NCBI GenBank assembly: GCA_019637645.1
Contig: JAHBVH010000072.1
Coordinates: 1-43,083 of the forward strand
Source of the DNA: Caldilineaceae bacterium
GTDB lineage: Bacteria > Chloroflexota > Anaerolineae > Caldilineales > Caldilineaceae
DNA length: 43,083 nucleotides
Direction of reading: 5' to 3'
The notes under the pieces were generated by a model. That model was not told where the DNA came from, ran no database searches, and was given only the letters and a program-made list of their open reading frames with translations. Made by a program: the position numbers and the translations under genes. This document shows positions 25,998 to 34,090 of this stretch, one piece after another. Positions within the stretch are counted from its first letter, which is position 1. Every line of letters starts with the position of its first letter.

Positions 25998-26066
25998 TAG
26001 GGCAAGCGCGAATTTGAAAAATGCGGGGTTTATCCGAATGCTATAACCAAGTTCGCGCTTGCCCTA
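25998..26066. repeat. 15-bp perfect inverted repeat with 39-base spacer
   Basis: TAGGGCAAGCGCGAA (25998-26012) and TTCGCGCTTGCCCTA (26052-26066) are exact reverse complements. The spacer is AT-rich with no ORF. The shape suggests a small non-autonomous repeat or a bidirectional hairpin. The rest of 25920-26076 holds no gene. Confidence 0.6.
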
Positions 26067-26076
26067 CCCTATTACA

Positions 26077-26105
26077 TTGACGTTCTTGCCCAAATTCGCT
26101 ACAAT
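26077..26105 (+). promoter_or_regulatory. Sigma70-type promoter for the DUF1294 gene
   Basis: TTGACG (26077-26082), a 17-base spacer and TACAAT (26100-26105). Start would be near 26112, leaving a leader of about 125 bases before ATG 26237. Confidence 0.6.
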
Positions 26106-26236
26106 GGCGAAAGTAGCCCTGCTCCTGTGGTATCAGCCTGATGCGGCGTGTCATCACTCTGGGCATGCGATCCAATGAACGCAAGCCTTTAGACAATCTT
26201 CAGAACAAGTAACGGTCGTCGACAAAGCGTAGCCCT

Positions 26237-26581
26237 ATGCAAGCCATTGTTAATGTCATCTTCTCCTTCCTCATGGTTGCCCTTGGCATCTGGATCTTTA
26301 CGGGAACCACGCTGCCCTTCTACCCAGCCTGGTTATTGGCGCTGGGTATCGTGACTTTTCTCTTCTATGGCTTTGATAAATATCGTGCGCAGCGTAAGCA
26401 GTGGCGGGTCTCAGAGTCAACCCTGAATAGCTTGACACTGGCGGGTGGCTTTTTAGGGGCATGGGGTGGTATGCTCTGGTTTCGTCACAAAACCAAAGAT
26501 ACGGCAGTCAAACGGTGGCTGTGGATCAGCACCTTGCTGCATATTGGACTGCTCTACTTTGGGATTGTTTCGGTCGGCTAA
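26237..26581 (+). CDS. DUF1294 family small membrane protein
   Basis: 114 aa. An N-terminal membrane segment pair (IVNVIFSFLMVALGIWIF, AWLLALGIVTFLFYGFDKYRA) is followed by the DUF1294 signature FYGFDKYRAQRKQWRVSESTLNSLTLAGGFLGAWGGMLWFRHKTKD. Another membrane segment closes the protein (LWISTLLHIGLLYFGIVSV). The function of the family is unknown; some members are fused to cold-shock domains. The gene stands alone between its own promoter and a strong hairpin. Confidence 0.85.
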   Translation: MQAIVNVIFSFLMVALGIWIFTGTTLPFYPAWLLALGIVTFLFYGFDKYRAQRKQWRVSESTLNSLTLAGGFLGAWGGMLWFRHKTKDTAVKRWLWISTLLHIGLLYFGIVSVG

Positions 26582-26599
26582 AGCAATGGGGGCTAGTAG

Positions 26600-26636
26600 C
26601 GTTCCGCCCGGATCCTAGGACCCGGGCGGAACGTTT
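26600..26636 (+). terminator. Terminator after the DUF1294 gene
   Basis: CGTTCCGCCCGG (26600-26611) pairs perfectly with CCGGGCGGAACG (26622-26633), and TTT follows. Confidence 0.65.
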
Positions 26637-26651
26637 AAGCGGTGATGAACG

Positions 26652-26798
26652 TTAGCGATTGGTATAGGAGCTTGTATCGGTCGTTAAGAGCGCCATAACA
26701 ACAAATAGACAAAGTGATACAAGAAAATAGACAAAATCGTTGGCTGTATGCTCTTTGGCTGTATTCTCTTTGGTGGTGACTTTGGTAACATTGCTCAT
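26652..26798 (-). CDS. 48-aa single-span membrane peptide
   Basis: ATG 26798 is preceded by AGGCAGG and opens 48 codons: a polar start (MSNVTKVTTKENTAKEHTAN), one hydrophobic span (DFVYFLVSLCLFVVMALL) and a short polar end. The N-terminus holds a near repeat, TTKENTAKEHTAN. A TATACT box about 45 bases upstream could be its -10. I recognise no family. It is in a 336-base gap between DUF1294 and the radical SAM gene that otherwise shows no gene. Confidence 0.45.
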   Translation of the reverse strand: MSNVTKVTTKENTAKEHTANDFVYFLVSLCLFVVMALLTTDTSSYTNR

Positions 26799-26917
26799 AG
26801 TAGCCTGCCTCTCGAATAATCGATCAAATAATGACAGACTTGAGTATAGCAGAAGTCCAAACCAAAATCTCTAGGCCCTTGGTACTAGTTAAATGCTACA
26901 TAAGTAGGGTTTAACAA

Positions 26918-28813
26918 TCAATTTAGCTCAATGGGTGTGATAATGCTATGTTTTTCGCCCTTGAATTTCGTCCAAGGTTGCCAATCTTGGGCGCGCCAAG
27001 GGCCACCCTTGGCGGCAGGAATTGGACGATTCGCATTTTCGCCATAGCGAAAGGCCCACGCCGTATCACAGGCCTGACAGGTCAAACAGCCAGCCGAATC
27101 GGGCGGGCAACTTAGCCCCGTCTGATCTTGGGCCGCCAACCGCAGTTCATAGTGGAAATAATTTTCACTCACCCCACTTTGTACCACATCCCACGGTAAG
27201 GGCGCGCCGATCTCCCAGTTACCAATATAATGTTCTTTTTCGAGCCCCAAGGCTGCCATCGTCTCGAAGAAGCTTCGCACCGTCACGTTGCCAGCTGGCA
27301 CGGCCAATAGCACCTCGGCCAGGCGTCGATCCCCACGGCTCAATACGGCCTGTACTTCCGCCCAATCGGGTGAATCGGCACGGACATCAACGCCATGCCG
27401 CGCTAGGGCTTGGTGGATGCGCTTCTGGCGCTGCCGCAGTACCGGAATGCCAGCCATCCCTTCCCACTGAAATGGCGTATGGGCCTTGGGCACAAAAGGT
27501 GTTGCATTAATGGCAATGCGCCGTTTGAAGCGGGCGCGTGCGGCAAGGGTAAAATCGATCAGCGCCTGAATATCCTCATCCGTTTCCGTTGGGTGCCCCA
27601 CCATGAAATAGAGCTTCAACTGTGGAAAGTTAAATTCCTGCGCCAACGCAATCGCACGCATCATCTGCTCTTCGGTCTGGGTTTTGTTAATGACGTTGCG
27701 CAATCGCTGGCTACCGGCCTCGGGCGCGACGGTCAGATTTTGCGCGCCTGTGGCGGCCATGGCTTTGATCAGGGGTACGCTGATCGGGTCCATGCGCATG
27801 GAGCTGGCACTGATACTCGCGCCCATGCCGTGTAGCGCGGTTGCCAATTCGTCGATCTGGGTATGATCACTCACCGCGGCACTGACCAAGCCCACTTTGG
27901 TATAGCCTTGGCGGACCGCGGCCTCCGCCGAAGCAAGCAGTTTGTCCAGGGGCTGTTCACGCGGTGGGCGATAGACATAGCCTGCTAAACAGAAACGACA
28001 ACCCCGGCCACAGCCCCGTGCGATCTCCATCAGATGCATATTGCTAAATTCAGTGTCGGGGGTATAAAAGGTGCTGCTCGTCTCAAACGCTGGCAGTGAA
28101 CGCACCCACAGCCGCTCAACCGGGCGGAAGCGTTCATGGAGTCGGTTCGACGGGCGCAGCGTCGGCACATACCACCCAGGCGTGTGGTCAAGTTCGGCCA
28201 ATAGCGCGGCGTGATCTTCCTGGAGCGCGGTGCGGCAAAGATCCAGCAACGGCGGCACCGCTTCTTCGCCCTCCCCAATCAAGATCGCATCAAAGAAAGG
28301 GGCCATGGGCTCGGGGTTCATCGTGACACCAGGGCCACCCGCAATTAACAAGGGCCAGGGCGTGCCATCCCATTGGGTGCTCTGTTGGCGGTCGGCAGCC
28401 AAGGGGGGAATGCCCGCTTGGCGCAAGAGTTCGACGACATTAAAATAGTCCATCTCCCACGAGATGGTGAAGGCCCATAGATCAAATTCCGCGGCCTGTC
28501 GGCCTGTTTCCAGGGAGAGTAGCGGCTTGCCCGCCTGTTCTGCCCCTTTTTCCCAGAAGATGCGTTCGCAAACGACATCGTTTTCGCGGTTAAAGGTGCG
28601 ATAGAGTAATTGCAGCGCCAAACTGCTCATGCCCACGTAGTAGGTATTGGGCATGGTCAGCGCAACGGCAAGGCGTCCACCCCACTCTTTGGTAACCGCA
28701 CCCGCTTCCTGCGGGCCCAGTTGCGTTGATCGTTGCGCCGTCGCGGTCCGTGTCCCGCGTTGGCTGGATTGGCGGCTCGCTTTCGCGCTCCGTTGTTTCG
28801 CAGATTGTGGCAT
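26918..28813 (-). CDS. TIGR03960-type B12-binding/radical SAM protein
   Basis: A 631-aa protein. A basic, low-complexity N-terminus (1-35) precedes a B12-binding-like Rossmann region beginning RLAVALTMPNTYYVGMSSLALQLLYRTFN and containing IAGGPGVTMNPEPMAPFFDAILIGEGEEAV. The radical SAM core has MEIARGCGRGCRFCLAGY (CxxxCxxC for the [4Fe-4S] cluster), TKVGLVSAAVSDH, and LTVAPEAGSQRLRNVINK. The C-terminus has paired cysteines SCPPDSAGCLTCQACD. This is the TIGR03960 architecture, whose reaction is not established. In many genomes it is fused or next to the DUF2344 (TIGR03936) partner; neither is seen here. AGGAG precedes ATG 28813. Confidence 0.85.
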   Translation of the reverse strand: MPQSAKQRSAKASRQSSQRGTRTATAQRSTQLGPQEAGAVTKEWGGRLAVALTMPNTYYVGMSSLALQLLYRTFNRENDVVCERIFWEKGAEQAGKPLLSLETGRQAAEFDLWAFTISWEMDYFNVVELLRQAGIPPLAADRQQSTQWDGTPWPLLIAGGPGVTMNPEPMAPFFDAILIGEGEEAVPPLLDLCRTALQEDHAALLAELDHTPGWYVPTLRPSNRLHERFRPVERLWVRSLPAFETSSTFYTPDTEFSNMHLMEIARGCGRGCRFCLAGYVYRPPREQPLDKLLASAEAAVRQGYTKVGLVSAAVSDHTQIDELATALHGMGASISASSMRMDPISVPLIKAMAATGAQNLTVAPEAGSQRLRNVINKTQTEEQMMRAIALAQEFNFPQLKLYFMVGHPTETDEDIQALIDFTLAARARFKRRIAINATPFVPKAHTPFQWEGMAGIPVLRQRQKRIHQALARHGVDVRADSPDWAEVQAVLSRGDRRLAEVLLAVPAGNVTVRSFFETMAALGLEKEHYIGNWEIGAPLPWDVVQSGVSENYFHYELRLAAQDQTGLSCPPDSAGCLTCQACDTAWAFRYGENANRPIPAAKGGPWRAQDWQPWTKFKGEKHSIITPIELN

Positions 28814-29139
28814 AAGCTCCTATTTTGGTTCAGGCAGCCGCTGAGAAATCAATCCGTAGATCACGCTATTTCTCAACCACCTGATGTACATCACTACGCT
28901 AGACAAATTCTTAGTCTATTATACCACAAATACCGTTCTCGTTCACATCTGAGAGACCTGACAGGTTTGGAAAACCTGTCAGGTCTGCGCAACTCCTACG
29001 CAACTCCTTGTGCACTAAGACACACCGACCTCGTTGATTACCTCACCCTAAGCTGTTCTAACCTCCTGTACACTGTACGGTATCACCGTATGTGACAAAT
29101 CGACGCCACGCTTGGTTCATCCTAAACAGGAGGTTTTCC
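28814..29139. other. Divergent intergenic region with repeat copy 2
   Basis: Separates the radical SAM gene from the protease gene. It contains the palindromic repeat at 28954-28986 and, near its right end, AGGAGG (about 29128-29133), which sets the start of the protease. TTGATT (about 29033) and TCTAAC 17 bases on form a weak promoter candidate. No gene seen. Confidence 0.4.
28954..28986. repeat. Palindromic repeat, copy 2
   Basis: AGACCTGACAGGTTT (28954-28968) and AAACCTGTCAGGTCT (28972-28986) form a perfect 15-bp stem with a 3-base loop. The outer 12 bp are identical to copy 1 at 25887-25919; loops differ. Confidence 0.75.
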
Positions 29140-32100
29140 ATGTCTTATCCGAAACCGGCGATTCCCAAAAGAATCGGTTTGCAGCGCATCTTTGTGCTAG
29201 CGATGGTGCTTGCCCTCATGCTTACCCCAACCTTGGGGGCCGCGCCCACAGCTTATGCTGCCCCCAAGGCACGACCGGTTGCCGAGGCAACGGCGACGAG
29301 CCTGACCTTGGTCGAAGTTGCCGCGCCAGCGATCAACTGTCTCTTTGACGCCGATTGTACGATTACCGTTGATGATCAGACCGCCAATTTCTTGCCACCA
29401 GCGGCAACGGGGGATGCTTTTCTCCAATCTCGGCTTTGGCCGGTGGGTGAGGCGGGCACGAATGGTGCTGCTCTCTATCCCTATCTCTATCGCATTGATT
29501 TACGCAACGCTGTTGGCCTCACGGCTGCGGCTTGTGTGACGGAAATGAGCCTGAACTTTGGCCCGGTCGCGGCCATGGACTACAACGGCGACGCCAAAGC
29601 TGAGCATATCTTTGTCGTCACCAAAGGCGGGCTGGGCAATGTCAAGCCGATCAAGGCGATCCAGGATGCCGATAAGATCACCTTCTATTTTGATCCGGCG
29701 GTCTGTGTTGGCGCGAGCCGAGGCAAAGGGGATAGTTCCTTCTTCTTTGGTCTTGCTTCCAAGTTGCCGCCCCAGACGGTGCCCGCACGTTTGGTCGGGA
29801 CGTTGGGGTTGGACACAACCCTGCGCGCCCGCGCGCCCAAGCTCCCAACTGCGGACATTGCCTATGTTTTTGATAGTGACACGGCTTCCGCGTCGGCCTT
29901 CCAAGCGTTTCTGGGCAGCGAAGGCTACAGTGTACAATTGATCCATCTCAATGATGTCTTGGCTACCAACTTTAGCCTCTACAAACTGATTATTATTGGC
30001 AATGACACCGGCGATCTGGATACATGGGGCAATGCCGCTCTGCAAGCAGAACAGATTGGGCGTGGGGGGCGCCCCGTCATTGGCGTAGGCAATGGTGGCT
30101 ATGCCTTCTTTGGTAAGTCTTCGCTGCCCATTGGGTGGGCCAATGGCTGGCACGGCACCCAGAAAGAGGTGATGGGTGATGTCAACCTGCCTTACTATCA
30201 ATTCCCCTATGATTTAACTGCCCTGCTCCCTGGTCCATTGGCGCTCTACAACAATGCCGTTGACGAAGTGGGCATTCACCTGCCGTCACCAGTGGCCGGT
30301 GTGATCCCGCTCGGGCGTGAAGTCAACGATGAGACTCACTATCCGCTGATCGCGCAACAGCTGGAGAAGGTTTGTCATCAACTGTGGGGCTTTGCTGGCA
30401 ATCCCCGCGCCATGACGATTAGCGGTCAGCAACTCTTTGCCAATGCCGTGCGCTATGGGCTCAATACCTGTCCGCCAGCGCAACAGCAGCCGGTGATCGA
30501 GACGCCAGAGCTACCGATCTTCAACCAGAAAGAGCAGACCAATGTCGAGATCTTGCAAGCCGACAATACTGTCTTTGCTGCCGTGGTCGATCTGCCCCAA
30601 GCCCAGTTGTGGCCGGTGAAGGCATCCGATGGCAAAAGCTATACAGAGCTAGCCGTGCCCGGCGTTGATCTCGATAGCAGCGCGCCGGGGCAACCGGGTG
30701 TGCCGGTCATTCGCCGGATCTTGGCGATTCCCCGCGGGGCCAAAGTGCATGTGGCGGGTGTGGATATGAAGGTTGCCAAGCGCATGGACAAGGTGTTGTT
30801 ATTACCGGCCCAACCCGAACCAGTGGACGCGCTCCACCAACAGGAGAACCCCGGCGATGATGAGATGCCAGCGCCAGAAACCTTTATGGACAAGCCCTTT
30901 ACCATCGATGAGAAAGCCTACGCTAGCGCTGAACCCTTCCCCGCGCAAGTGGTGAGTGTGCAACCGTTGGGCCGTGTCCGTGACCTCGATTTGGTGCAAC
31001 TGAGCATTGCCAGCGGTCAATATATCCCGGCCAAACAACACCTGGCGCTCTTTGATAAAGTCCATTTGGAAATCAAGTTTGAAGGTGGCGAAGGCGGCTT
31101 CTTGCCCCGTACCCGCATGGATAATCCCTTTGATAATCATGCCCAGCCCCTTTATGAACTAGCGCTCAACTACCGCATTGTCGAGAAATATCCTTTCCCT
31201 GGTGATCTGCTCCCTAATCTCTGTTGGGGCTATGAGTACCTCATTGTGACCGACCCCGCCTTCCGCACCGCCGCGGATAACCTGCGCACCTGGAAAATCC
31301 AGAAAGGTATCTCCACCAAGGTCGTCGAAACCGGCAATGACGCGGGCGACGCCGGGACGACCAAAGAGCAGATCCAGCAATATATTCGCAACCAATTTAA
31401 CAACTGTATTATCCGGCCTTCTTACGTGCTCCTGCTTGGTGACGCCGAGCATATTAATCCCTTCTATCGCAACACCAACTCGGGTGGGAATGCGGGCACG
31501 GACTTGGACTATGCGCTGATGGACAATGCTGATATTCTGCCCGACCTCGCCATCGGTCGTATTCCGGTCGATACGCTGGATCAGGCCAACACGGTGATCA
31601 ATAAGATCATCAACTACGAAAAAAGCCCGCCTTTTGCGCCGACCTACTACCGCAGCCTGAGTTTTGCCTCCTACTTCCAATGTTGCCGGAATGATGTGGC
31701 GGATGATGGCCGTACGGTGCGCAGCTTTATCGAAACCTCCGAATTGGTGCGCGATGAATTAACCGGTTTGGGTTACAGCGTCGAACGCATCTACACAACG
31801 GACACCAGCTATCATCCTGAATATGTGGGCCGCGATGCCACGCCGCGCAAGTATCGCAACGGTGCGGCCTTGCCCGCGGCGCTTGCGCCTGGTAGTGGCT
31901 TTGCCTGGGATGGCAATACCGAGGATATTGTCAATGCGTTTAACGATGGCCGTTTCTTGGTCTTTCATCGGGATCACGGTTGGAGTGGTGGCTGGGGTGA
32001 TCCACGCTTTGCCACCGGTGATATTGATGATTTGACCAATGGCAGCCGTCCTTCGGTGGTCTACAGCGTCAACTGTGCCAGCGGTCTCTTTGATAACGAA

Positions 32101-33159
32101 ACCAATGGCGGGAATGTCAATGGGGTCTACTGGGCCGAGAAGCTCCTGCGCCACGACAATGGCGGTGCCGTTGGGATCATCGGCGATACGCGTAACAGCC
32201 CCACTTGGGCCAATAGTGCCCTCTCCCGTGGTCTTTTTGACGCCACTTGGCCGGGCGTCGTGCCGGAAGGCGGCGCGACCTCGATTCGGCGCTTGGGTGA
32301 TATTCTCAACTATGGCAAGAGCTACCTTGCTGGTCAAGTAGGTGTCGCACAGACCGCCGGTAGTGTCAGCCAGACCAGCGCCAACGACGACATTATTCTC
32401 TACCATGTCTATGGCGACCCGACCATGCAGATGTGGACCAGCAATCCCTGGTTTATTCGGTTGCCCAAGCTCTACGAAATTGTGAAGTTCGACCCGACGA
32501 TCTGGCAGTTGCGCTATCCCATGGAGGGTGTTCAACTCACCTTGCTCCAAGATGGTGTGCCTGTCGCCCGAGGTACGGTACGCAATGGTCAAGTGGCACT
32601 GCCCATCCTTGATGAAAAATTTGATCCAGACAAGCCCTATGAACTTTCGGCCAGCGACGCCAGCGGCGTTAGCGTTCTCCTGGATGTTGGTCGGGCGACT
32701 GGTGGTGTGACCCCGGAACAAGGGGGCACGCTTCAGGATGAAGCGGGGCGGGTCACCGTAGCCTTCCCGGCTGGCGCGGTCGATCAGCCAACGACCTTGA
32801 TCCTGAGCGACGTTATTGTTGGTCGCGTTCCTGGGGGTGCTCCTCATGTCCGCCGCTTTACCCTCGAAGCTGTCGGCGAAAATGGGGACACGGTAGCGCA
32901 ATTTGGAACGGCCTATGCCATGCAACTGCCCTACACCGATGAAGAGCTGCAGGAGGCGGGGCTAGATGAGAAGACATTACGCTGCCAATGGCTAGATGAA
33001 ACGACTCATGAGTGGCAGCCGGTCGCTAGCAGTGTGGATAGCGAGCAGAACATCCTCACCTGTCAAGCCGACCATTTCACCGAGTTCGCGGTCACGGGCG
33101 ACGCGCTGATGGCGGAATTACCCGCCAACCAGCTCTTCTTGCCACTAGTGACAAAGTAG
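29140..33159 (+). CDS. Secreted gingipain-like (C25) cysteine protease
   Basis: 1339 aa from ATG 29140, set by AGGAGG about seven bases upstream. A Sec signal peptide (about 12-41, FVLAMVLALMLTPTLG...AYAA) is clear. A long N-terminal region of beta-rich propeptide type follows, then a C25 caspase-like domain (about 693-1000): YEYLIVTDPAFRTAADNLRTWK, SYVLLLGDAEHI, LPDLAIGRIPV, the catalytic His segment HRDHG (943-947) and catalytic Cys in SVNCASG (C979). The C-terminus has beta domains, one ZU5-like (VTPEQGGTLQDEAGRVTVAFPAGAV), and ends NQLFLPLVTK. That LPLV-type end recurs, from memory, on other Chloroflexota secreted proteins and may be a sorting tail. Substrate unknown; extracellular proteolysis for nutrition is likely. 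Confidence 0.88.
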   Translation: MSYPKPAIPKRIGLQRIFVLAMVLALMLTPTLGAAPTAYAAPKARPVAEATATSLTLVEVAAPAINCLFDADCTITVDDQTANFLPPAATGDAFLQSRLWPVGEAGTNGAALYPYLYRIDLRNAVGLTAAACVTEMSLNFGPVAAMDYNGDAKAEHIFVVTKGGLGNVKPIKAIQDADKITFYFDPAVCVGASRGKGDSSFFFGLASKLPPQTVPARLVGTLGLDTTLRARAPKLPTADIAYVFDSDTASASAFQAFLGSEGYSVQLIHLNDVLATNFSLYKLIIIGNDTGDLDTWGNAALQAEQIGRGGRPVIGVGNGGYAFFGKSSLPIGWANGWHGTQKEVMGDVNLPYYQFPYDLTALLPGPLALYNNAVDEVGIHLPSPVAGVIPLGREVNDETHYPLIAQQLEKVCHQLWGFAGNPRAMTISGQQLFANAVRYGLNTCPPAQQQPVIETPELPIFNQKEQTNVEILQADNTVFAAVVDLPQAQLWPVKASDGKSYTELAVPGVDLDSSAPGQPGVPVIRRILAIPRGAKVHVAGVDMKVAKRMDKVLLLPAQPEPVDALHQQENPGDDEMPAPETFMDKPFTIDEKAYASAEPFPAQVVSVQPLGRVRDLDLVQLSIASGQYIPAKQHLALFDKVHLEIKFEGGEGGFLPRTRMDNPFDNHAQPLYELALNYRIVEKYPFPGDLLPNLCWGYEYLIVTDPAFRTAADNLRTWKIQKGISTKVVETGNDAGDAGTTKEQIQQYIRNQFNNCIIRPSYVLLLGDAEHINPFYRNTNSGGNAGTDLDYALMDNADILPDLAIGRIPVDTLDQANTVINKIINYEKSPPFAPTYYRSLSFASYFQCCRNDVADDGRTVRSFIETSELVRDELTGLGYSVERIYTTDTSYHPEYVGRDATPRKYRNGAALPAALAPGSGFAWDGNTEDIVNAFNDGRFLVFHRDHGWSGGWGDPRFATGDIDDLTNGSRPSVVYSVNCASGLFDNETNGGNVNGVYWAEKLLRHDNGGAVGIIGDTRNSPTWANSALSRGLFDATWPGVVPEGGATSIRRLGDILNYGKSYLAGQVGVAQTAGSVSQTSANDDIILYHVYGDPTMQMWTSNPWFIRLPKLYEIVKFDPTIWQLRYPMEGVQLTLLQDGVPVARGTVRNGQVALPILDEKFDPDKPYELSASDASGVSVLLDVGRATGGVTPEQGGTLQDEAGRVTVAFPAGAVDQPTTLILSDVIVGRVPGGAPHVRRFTLEAVGENGDTVAQFGTAYAMQLPYTDEELQEAGLDEKTLRCQWLDETTHEWQPVASSVDSEQNILTCQADHFTEFAVTGDALMAELPANQLFLPLVTK

Positions 33160-33184
33160 TCACAAATTTCCTGTAAGGCTATAG

Positions 33185-33235
33185 AATGAAGCGGGTGGCC
33201 ATCTCAAGCTTATGTGACCACCCGCTTCATTTTGT
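33185..33235 (+). terminator. Terminator after the C25 protease gene
   Basis: ATGAAGCGGGTGG (33186-33198) pairs perfectly with CCACCCGCTTCAT (33218-33230), and TTTGTTT follows. Confidence 0.75.
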
Positions 33236-33452
33236 TTCGTAGCTGCCATTCTATGTTATAACGAACTTTGAAATTGGTGCAGCTTACACCCTGCGTGTAA
33301 ACTTTGCTGATGGTACTGCACAAATCATTAATTTTGCGTCTGCTCTGCACGGTGAACTCTGATGCGGCAGACGCGCTGGCACGGGTCGCGGCTGTGCCAG
33401 CTAGCAGAAGAACTGCACCGTCACCAAGATCATCCGTCAACGTGATACTACT

Positions 33453-33923
33453 ATGCTTGCGCTTCCCGTAAAACACTTTCTGACTTGCGAAACTTGCCCG
33501 CCTGAATGGCTCGCCTATGATCTTTACCTCTTTCGGGATGAGTCCGTCACCTTCTATGTGGGGCAATCCGAGCTAGCCTTTGCCCGTGTGTGGTGTCATC
33601 TCCACGATGGCTTCAAAGGCCGCTCTTTAGTGGGCAAATTTATCCGCGTCAACTGGCCCCGTTCCATGAACTTTGTCATTGAGTTGTATGCATCCCACGA
33701 GCCAATATTTGCGCCGCAACAGCACGAGCGCCTAGCGGTTGAAGCTCACTTGATCGCATACCACCACCCCTGTTTGAATAACACCCTCAACCCCACGCCA
33801 ACCCCGCTGCCGGCACGCTATAAGCCACCGACTGCCACTGTTCAATATCCACGTCATCTCGGGCGCATGCTGCGCGAGGCTGAAGCCGCCATGCGCCAAG
33901 TCAACAATGTGACTACTTGGTAG
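33453..33923 (+). CDS. GIY-YIG-like nuclease domain protein
   Basis: 156 aa. Residues 20-115 show a GIY-YIG pattern: YDLYLFRDESVTFYVGQSE (GIY and YIG equivalents LYL and YVG), a following Arg-containing helix (AFARVWCHL), and ERLAVEAHLIAYHHPCLNNT with the metal-binding Glu and terminal Asn. The C-terminus is short and Pro-rich with no DNA-binding domain. Proteins of this size in the superfamily are often house-cleaning or repair-like nucleases of unknown substrate. The two halves of the GIY-YIG motif are imperfect, so activity is not certain. The ribosome site is weak. Confidence 0.6.
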   Translation: MLALPVKHFLTCETCPPEWLAYDLYLFRDESVTFYVGQSELAFARVWCHLHDGFKGRSLVGKFIRVNWPRSMNFVIELYASHEPIFAPQQHERLAVEAHLIAYHHPCLNNTLNPTPTPLPARYKPPTATVQYPRHLGRMLREAEAAMRQVNNVTTW

Positions 33924-34090
33924 TTCCCTTTTTCTGCTTGTTGGTCAATTGCAAACCAGATGGGGTACAATAGGCCGCGCATCATGTAGTTTGTTGCCCT
34001 GCGCGCAGAAGATAGGTACCCTGATTGGCAACGCGGGATACTCCGCTCTACCTTCCACTCCACCACAACGATAGGCAAAGGATGAAGTAT

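Noticed and set aside
31759..32925. 388-codon antisense frame inside the C25 protease
   Set aside because: Covers the conserved catalytic region of the real gene; codon-bias artefact.
33210..33566. 118-codon minus-strand frame between the protease and GIY-YIG genes
   Set aside because: Runs through the terminator and into the GIY-YIG gene; no motif.
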